NCBI GenBank assembly: GCA_902782795.1
Contig: CACZOT010000262.1
Location: 1 to 8,923 of the forward strand
Direction of reading: 5' to 3'
Origin: an uncultured Eubacteriales bacterium
GTDB lineage: Bacteria; Bacillota; Clostridia; Christensenellales; Aristaeellaceae
DNA length: 8,923 nt
The notes under the pieces were generated by a model. The model had not been told where the DNA came from, ran no database searches, and saw only the letters and a list, made by a program, of their open reading frames with translations. The translations under genes were made by a program, and so were the position numbers. The first letter of the stretch is position 1; every line of letters starts with the position of its first letter. Positions 8,201 to 8,923 of the stretch are shown here, piece after piece.

Positions 8201-8259
8201 ACAAGCCCACTCTCGCGAGCGGTCCGAGGGAATTCCGCTTCCGCATGACGGCGCTGTAG
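5212..8259 (+). CDS. lacZ: Glycoside hydrolase family 2 beta-galactosidase (LacZ type)
   Basis: The 1015-residue product has the full LacZ length. In order: sugar-binding jelly roll (about 40-210, with DGSYLEIQDMLHMSGIFR at 185-202), Ig-like linker (about 210-300), TIM barrel (about 300-590), a second Ig-like domain (about 610-710) and the beta-galactosidase small domain (about 735-1012, with WRAPTDNDIG near 765 and GRGPGENYSDR). Glu425 in GNESG is the acid/base and Glu515 in CEYAHSMGN the nucleophile. Glu378 and His380 match the active-site Mg ligands, and His319, His353 and Asp185 match conserved substrate contacts of E. coli LacZ. Thus it should hydrolyse lactose or other beta-galactosides. 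No signal peptide, so it acts in the cytosol on imported sugars, yet no sugar transporter is in the window. The position of E. coli Trp999 is Cys989. Translation starts at GTG. Gene symbol is by homology; specificity could differ within GH2. Confidence 0.93.
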   Translation: MYREWEDPSLQAKRRLPGRGNLVGYDSPEKALSYKKEKSRQYLNLNGEWEFFLAPRPQAAPEGFERPGFDASGWAKMPVPGCWQMHGYGTPVYSASPYLFPADPPFVPDDNDTGCYRTRFVLPESMRGMRLILRFEGVGSMFTVWVNGKAAGMSKGSHMTAEFDVTALCQAGENLLAVQVLRFSDGSYLEIQDMLHMSGIFRPVSLLAMPDAGVWDVSVQAGMDGLLRAQVETFGSEDVSAVLYDAAGAPVAEARGKEMEMRLAAPRLWSAEDPYLYTLVVACEGQYTPVRVGFRTVSMREKQLLVNGAPIKAKGVNHHDTNTRLGWAVDETAMLQDVLLMKRHNVNFVRTSHYPSPARFYDLADEYGLYILSEADIECHGMGITDVNTLSRDPAWEHAYVDRAERMVLRDRSHPAVIAWSMGNESGYGENFRRVSAAMRRLDGRFVHYCGAKDLPALIPEEIAKDPAKLYQMRELRRKTPDEPTVDFESTMYMSPEALPAAGEGADPRPFLVCEYAHSMGNGPGSLREYWEVFYKYPKLLGGCVWEWQDHGVLRRTPEGKPYYACGNELAMPYKRDGINGNFCNDGLLSPEKVPHPGLLELKKAIQPFFIELVSRDPVTVAVTSRYQFLRGETAGRWELVRDGAVLASGAIDIDDLAPGERREYPLPVREEGPESLLNLSFRLKEAKNWAEAGHEVACEQFVLGERPQPATPAGGPLRTRREGDLLLVEGEAFEAGFDLLHGCLVRYGKNGAQLLAAPLKQNFWRAPTDNDIGIVGPMRPGAANTWKDNGLDRLEPRLLAEPEISEAEGRLCLRLRQRWGANPFPPVLDTETAFTVYGSGAIDVAVSYRQLESPYMKEGFWWPRLGWTLQLPAGVDTIRWHGRGPGENYSDRCWSADIGWYEKRVAEMHTSYSRMQENGARTDTRSMEAAGDGLALRFEALSAPFTFTAHDYTDAALTRAWHEYELERAGATVIDIDMEQSGLGSNSCGPGPLARYKPTLASGPREFRFRMTAL

Positions 8260-8270
8260 GCGAAGGCATG

Positions 8271-8363
8271 CCAGGGGACTCTGTCCCCGGGACCCCAGGC
8301 AGGGACTCCGCCCCTGCACCCTGCCAGGGGGGAATGATTCCCCCCTGGACCCCTCAATTGGGG
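8271..8363 (+). repeat. Tandem GC-rich hairpins in the lacZ 3' region
   Basis: Three hairpins with three-base loops follow each other. H1 is GGGGAC-TCT-GTCCCC (8274-8288). H2 is CAGGGAC-TCC-GCCCCTG (8300-8316, one A.C mismatch). H3 has an 11-bp perfect stem with loop TGA (8324-8348). Each is followed by a similar linker: GGGACCCC, TGCACCC, TGGACCCC. A fourth small stem, CCCC-TCAATT-GGGG (8350-8363), follows. None has a U-tract. They look like degenerate copies of one palindromic intergenic repeat unit. Confidence 0.7.
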
Positions 8364-8370
8364 AAACACA

Positions 8371-8416
8371 AAAGGCTCCGGTATCCTGTCGCAAGGATAC
8401 CGGAGCTCTTTCTGTT
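8371..8416. terminator. Bidirectional rho-independent terminator between convergent genes
   Basis: A perfect 13-bp stem (8375-8387 with 8394-8406) has a 6-nt loop. Rightward it is followed by TCTTTCTGTT; leftward it is followed by CTTTTGTG (complement of 8374-8367). It can therefore stop transcripts from the beta-galactosidase on one side and from the nucleotidyltransferase on the other. Confidence 0.85.
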
Positions 8417-8419
8417 ATG

Positions 8420-8513
8420 AGAAAACCGCTATGTTTTCTATTGACTGAAATCCCTCAATATGGGATTCTTCAGGGACGAAGTCCCTGAAGCGGGGCGCGG
8501 GACAGAGCCCCGC
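8420..8513 (-). repeat. Hairpin cluster in the nucleotidyltransferase 3' region
   Basis: Several inverted repeats fill the space between the nucleotidyltransferase stop and the terminator. GCGGGGC pairs with GCCCCGC (8490-8496 with 8507-8513), with an alternative triloop stem CGGGAC-AGA-GCCCCG at 8498-8512. A perfect 10-bp stem has loop GAA (8468-8490). ATCCC pairs with GGGAT around TCAATAT (8450-8466), and AGAAAAC pairs with GTTTTCT (8420-8439). Read on the minus strand, GGGGCTCTGTCCC and CAGGGACTTCGTCCCTG resemble H1 and H2 on the lacZ side. No gene was seen in this AT-richer stretch. Confidence 0.65.
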
Positions 8514-8537
8514 CGTAGCCTCAACGAAGCGTCTCCC

Positions 8538-8923
8538 CTATCGTATGCCCTTGTACGTCTCCTGTACCTGGCGGTAGCTGGCGAGATCGCCGATATCATA
8601 GCGGCGGCCGGGCATCTCCATGGAATGAACGGCGGTCTGGCCGCAGAGCCAGGCGATGAAGCTGCCGGGCGCGTCGGTGCCGCAGCCCGCCTCGATACCC
8701 GCCTGCACGAGGCCGGCGTCGGCTCGGGTATAGTAATAGAACGGCGGTGTGCACCAATGGGACTTGGGCTGGGCGGGCTTTTCCTCCATGGAGAGGATGC
8801 GGTCCTCCGCGTCCACCTGGGCGACGCCCGCCTTGCGCAGGCGCGCCTCGTCCGGCTCGAAGTAGCGCATGACGCAGCTGGTGCCCCTGGCGCGCGCGTA
8901 ATCGATGAAGCGCCCGAGGGAAA
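8538..8923 (-). CDS. Sugar-phosphate nucleotidyltransferase, C-terminal part (partial)
   Basis: The frame enters from the right edge (first full codon at 8921) and ends at a TAG at 8538-8540, giving 127 visible residues. They match the second half of NTP_transferase enzymes of the RmlA/GCD1 type, which join a sugar 1-phosphate to an NTP to make an NDP-sugar. Signals in order are the linker VDAEDRILSMEEKPAQP, where Glu-Lys-Pro is the conserved sugar-phosphate-contacting segment; PKSHW; the strand PPFYYYTRAD; DAPGSFIAWL; and MPGRRYDIGDLASY with the conserved Asp-Ile-Gly near the end. The N-terminal GxGTRL nucleotide-binding loop lies outside the window. The sugar and base cannot be told from this half. 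The protein is cytosolic, and the gene converges on the beta-galactosidase gene and shares its terminator. Confidence 0.85.
   Translation of the reverse strand, partial: SLGRFIDYARARGTSCVMRYFEPDEARLRKAGVAQVDAEDRILSMEEKPAQPKSHWCTPPFYYYTRADAGLVQAGIEAGCGTDAPGSFIAWLCGQTAVHSMEMPGRRYDIGDLASYRQVQETYKGIR

Noticed and set aside
4159..8394. A very long open frame (over 1400 codons) on the minus strand, antisense to the transporter and beta-galactosidase genes.
   Set aside because: It is antisense to two well-supported genes, its translation is low-complexity Ala/Gly/Arg/His/Leu-rich with no recognisable family, and such frames are common where G/C-ending codons remove stops from the complement.
8441..8469. 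TTGACT followed 17 nt later by GATTCT, resembling a rightward promoter.
   Set aside because: The -10 match is poor, the site lies within the hairpin cluster, and transcription would run antisense into the nucleotidyltransferase with no gene to serve.
8271..8513. A CRISPR array or an insertion sequence remnant in the repeat-rich intergenic region.
   Set aside because: The repeats are degenerate palindromes without regular spacers, and no transposase fragment or terminal repeat with target duplication is visible.

Overview
This window is GC-rich (roughly two thirds G+C by eye). Its codons mostly end in G or C, its ribosome binding sites are purine-rich and Firmicutes-like (for example AAGGAGG), and its rho-independent terminators are strong. 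Together with the gene families (an aldo/keto reductase with a ferredoxin tail, an oligoendopeptidase F, an AEC carrier, a cytosolic GH2 beta-galactosidase), this suggests an anaerobic high-GC member of the Clostridia, possibly from a gut. That placement is inference; there is no rRNA or other marker in the window.

Layout, left to right. Bases 2-79 hold the last codons of a rightward gene that enters from outside. A terminator for leftward transcription (114-151) follows. A two-gene leftward operon runs from 2190 to 158: a nucleoside hydrolase-family protein, then an aldo/keto reductase-family protein with two C-terminal 4Fe-4S motifs. The 191-nt divergent intergenic region (2191-2381) carries a near-consensus leftward promoter and a weaker extended -10 rightward promoter. 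The rightward genes are pepF (M3B zinc oligopeptidase, 2382-4184), an AEC-family membrane transporter (4261-5193) and a large GH2 beta-galactosidase (5212-8259, GTG start). A 15-bp hairpin without a good U-tract sits between pepF and the transporter. The transporter and beta-galactosidase are only 18 nt apart and are surely co-transcribed. The 278-nt convergent region 8260-8537 contains no gene. It is packed with small GC-rich hairpins on both sides of a bidirectional terminator. The window ends inside a leftward sugar-phosphate nucleotidyltransferase gene.

Functionally this looks like ordinary saprophytic or gut metabolism: nucleoside salvage, peptide hydrolysis, beta-galactoside hydrolysis and NDP-sugar synthesis. 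I did not find a convincing undescribed multi-gene system. The points most worth a second look are the family of triloop hairpins flanking the convergent terminator, the altered catalytic tetrad of the Fe-S aldo/keto reductase, and the pairing of an AEC carrier with a beta-galactosidase where a sugar transporter would be expected.
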